DNA from: Aeromicrobium duanguangcaii | GTDB taxonomy: Bacteria > Actinomycetota > Actinomycetes > Propionibacteriales > Nocardioidaceae | Length of the DNA stretch: 64,000 nt | Direction: 5' to 3' | Assembly (NCBI RefSeq): GCF_024508295.1 | Contig: NZ_CP101990.1 | Coordinates: forward strand, 1,302,001-1,366,000 | Position numbers and translations under genes: made by a program | Notes under the pieces: generated by a model | Told to the model about the DNA's origin: nothing | What the model saw: only the letters and a program-made list of their open reading frames with translations | Database searches by the model: none | Part shown: positions 63,396 to 64,000 of the stretch, one piece after another | Layout: every line of letters begins with the position of its first letter | Numbering within the stretch: position 1 is the stretch's first letter

Positions 63396-64000
63396 ATGCG
63401 AACGCCCGTGAGCGCCGGGTCCGCTGCTGAGTCCGACGTCCTGCGCCGGCTCTCGCGGCTCGACCGCTTCCTGCCGGTCTGGATCCTGCTCGCGATGGCG
63501 GCCGGGCTCCTGCTCGGCCGCACGGTCGACGGACTGGCCGAGGCGCTCGACGCGGTGAAGATCGGCTCGGTGTCGTTGCCGATCGCCGTCGGACTGCTCG
63601 TGATGATGTATCCCGTGCTGGCGAAGGTCCGCTACGACGAGACGCGCCGGGTGACGGGGGACCGCCGGCTGATGGGCGCGTCCCTCGTCCTGAACTGGGT
63701 CGTCGGTCCGGCGCTGATGTTCGTGCTGGCATGGCTGTTCCTGCCCGATCTTCCCGAGCTGCGGACCGGCCTGATCATCGTCGGCCTCGCGCGGTGCATC
63801 GCCATGGTCCTGATCTGGAACGACCTGGCCTGCGGCGACCGCGAGGCGGCCGCGGTGCTCGTGGCGATCAACTCCGTCTTCCAGGTGATCGCGTTCGCCG
63901 GGCTGGGCTGGTTCTACCTGCAGGTCCTGCCCGACTGGCTGGGGCTGGAGACGACCAGTGCCGAGTTCTCGGTGTGGACGATCACCGCCAGCGTGCTGGT
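63396..64000 (+). CDS. ACR3-family arsenite efflux transporter (partial, runs off the right edge)
   Basis: The start is ATG 63396 (MRTPVSAGSAAESDVLRRLS) or GTG 63408. About 200 residues are present, with six or so membrane helices and the ACR3 features FLPVWILLAMAAGLLLGR, LPIAVGLLVMMYPVLAKVRY, VLNWVVGPALMFVLAW and GLIIVGLARCIAMVLIWNDL, whose Cys is the arsenite-binding residue of the family. It exports arsenite. The C-terminal half lies beyond the window. Confidence 0.92.
   Translation, partial: MRTPVSAGSAAESDVLRRLSRLDRFLPVWILLAMAAGLLLGRTVDGLAEALDAVKIGSVSLPIAVGLLVMMYPVLAKVRYDETRRVTGDRRLMGASLVLNWVVGPALMFVLAWLFLPDLPELRTGLIIVGLARCIAMVLIWNDLACGDREAAAVLVAINSVFQVIAFAGLGWFYLQVLPDWLGLETTSAEFSVWTITASVL

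Overview
This window looks like chromosomal DNA from a high-GC actinobacterium. The signs are high GC, many GTG and TTG starts, 4-base stop/start overlaps, a kdpFABCDE operon and an actinobacterial-type tRNA-Val 3' end. A Nocardioidaceae-like genus (Nocardioides or Aeromicrobium) would fit, but that is a guess. No rRNA, complete tRNA or CRISPR array was seen.

Layout. (1) 1-1969: the C-terminally cut end of a DUF6994-like gene on the minus strand, then about 1.25 kb without a convincing gene that carries an old IS481-like remnant. (2) 1970-12298: a catabolic cluster. Two overlapping LysR regulators diverge from a nitronate-monooxygenase-like enzyme, a tripartite tricarboxylate transporter (TctC-TctB-TctA) and five CoA/acid-metabolism enzymes, mostly joined by 4-base overlaps. 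It probably imports an organic acid, activates it with CoA and degrades it; the substrate is unknown. (3) 12490-13213: two small DUF202 membrane proteins. (4) 13350-21470: a mosaic defence-type region. It holds a three-gene TRAFAC-like GTPase operon, a divergent coiled-coil membrane protein, a broken GIY-YIG gene, a PD-(D/E)XK-like nuclease, and a decayed second copy of the membrane gene next to a broken SF1 helicase. IS3-like and IS481-like fragments are scattered through it.

(5) 21868-41341: the most interesting part, a roughly 19.5 kb multigene system of two plus-strand units. Unit 1 (ten genes, 21868-37530) encodes a small membrane protein, an anchored vWA protein, a large tubulin/FtsZ-like GTPase, a large two-TM protein, a small membrane protein, a beta-rich FN3-like protein, a protein resembling GAP1 (GTPase-associated protein 1), a second vWA-like protein, a double zinc-ribbon GTPase and a small beta-rich protein. 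A secreted HNH nuclease sits on the opposite strand. Unit 2 (38563-41341) encodes a MotA/ZorA-like membrane coiled-coil protein, a MotB/ZorB-like protein with an Asp in its single TM, and a TM protein with a degenerate kinase-like domain. (6) 41380-48444: a type I restriction-modification operon, hsdM-hsdS-(DUF4268)-hsdR. (7) 48907-51767: an Mrr-like nuclease with membrane segments, a conjugation-gene fragment fused to an integrase fragment, a frameshifted tyrosine integrase, and a 3' tRNA-Val fragment that should be the right attachment site (att) of the island.

(8) 51774-64000: ordinary chromosome. It begins with a strong terminator hairpin and continues with an ABC-F protein, a secreted beta-propeller-like protein, kdpFABC-kdpDE, trpF and the start of an ACR3 arsenite exporter behind an ArsR-type operator.

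Taken together, most or all of 1-51767 appears to be a genomic island integrated at a tRNA-Val gene, loaded with defence modules and one catabolic cluster. The intact tRNA is expected to the left of the window. All family calls come from reading motifs and from memory; no search was run.
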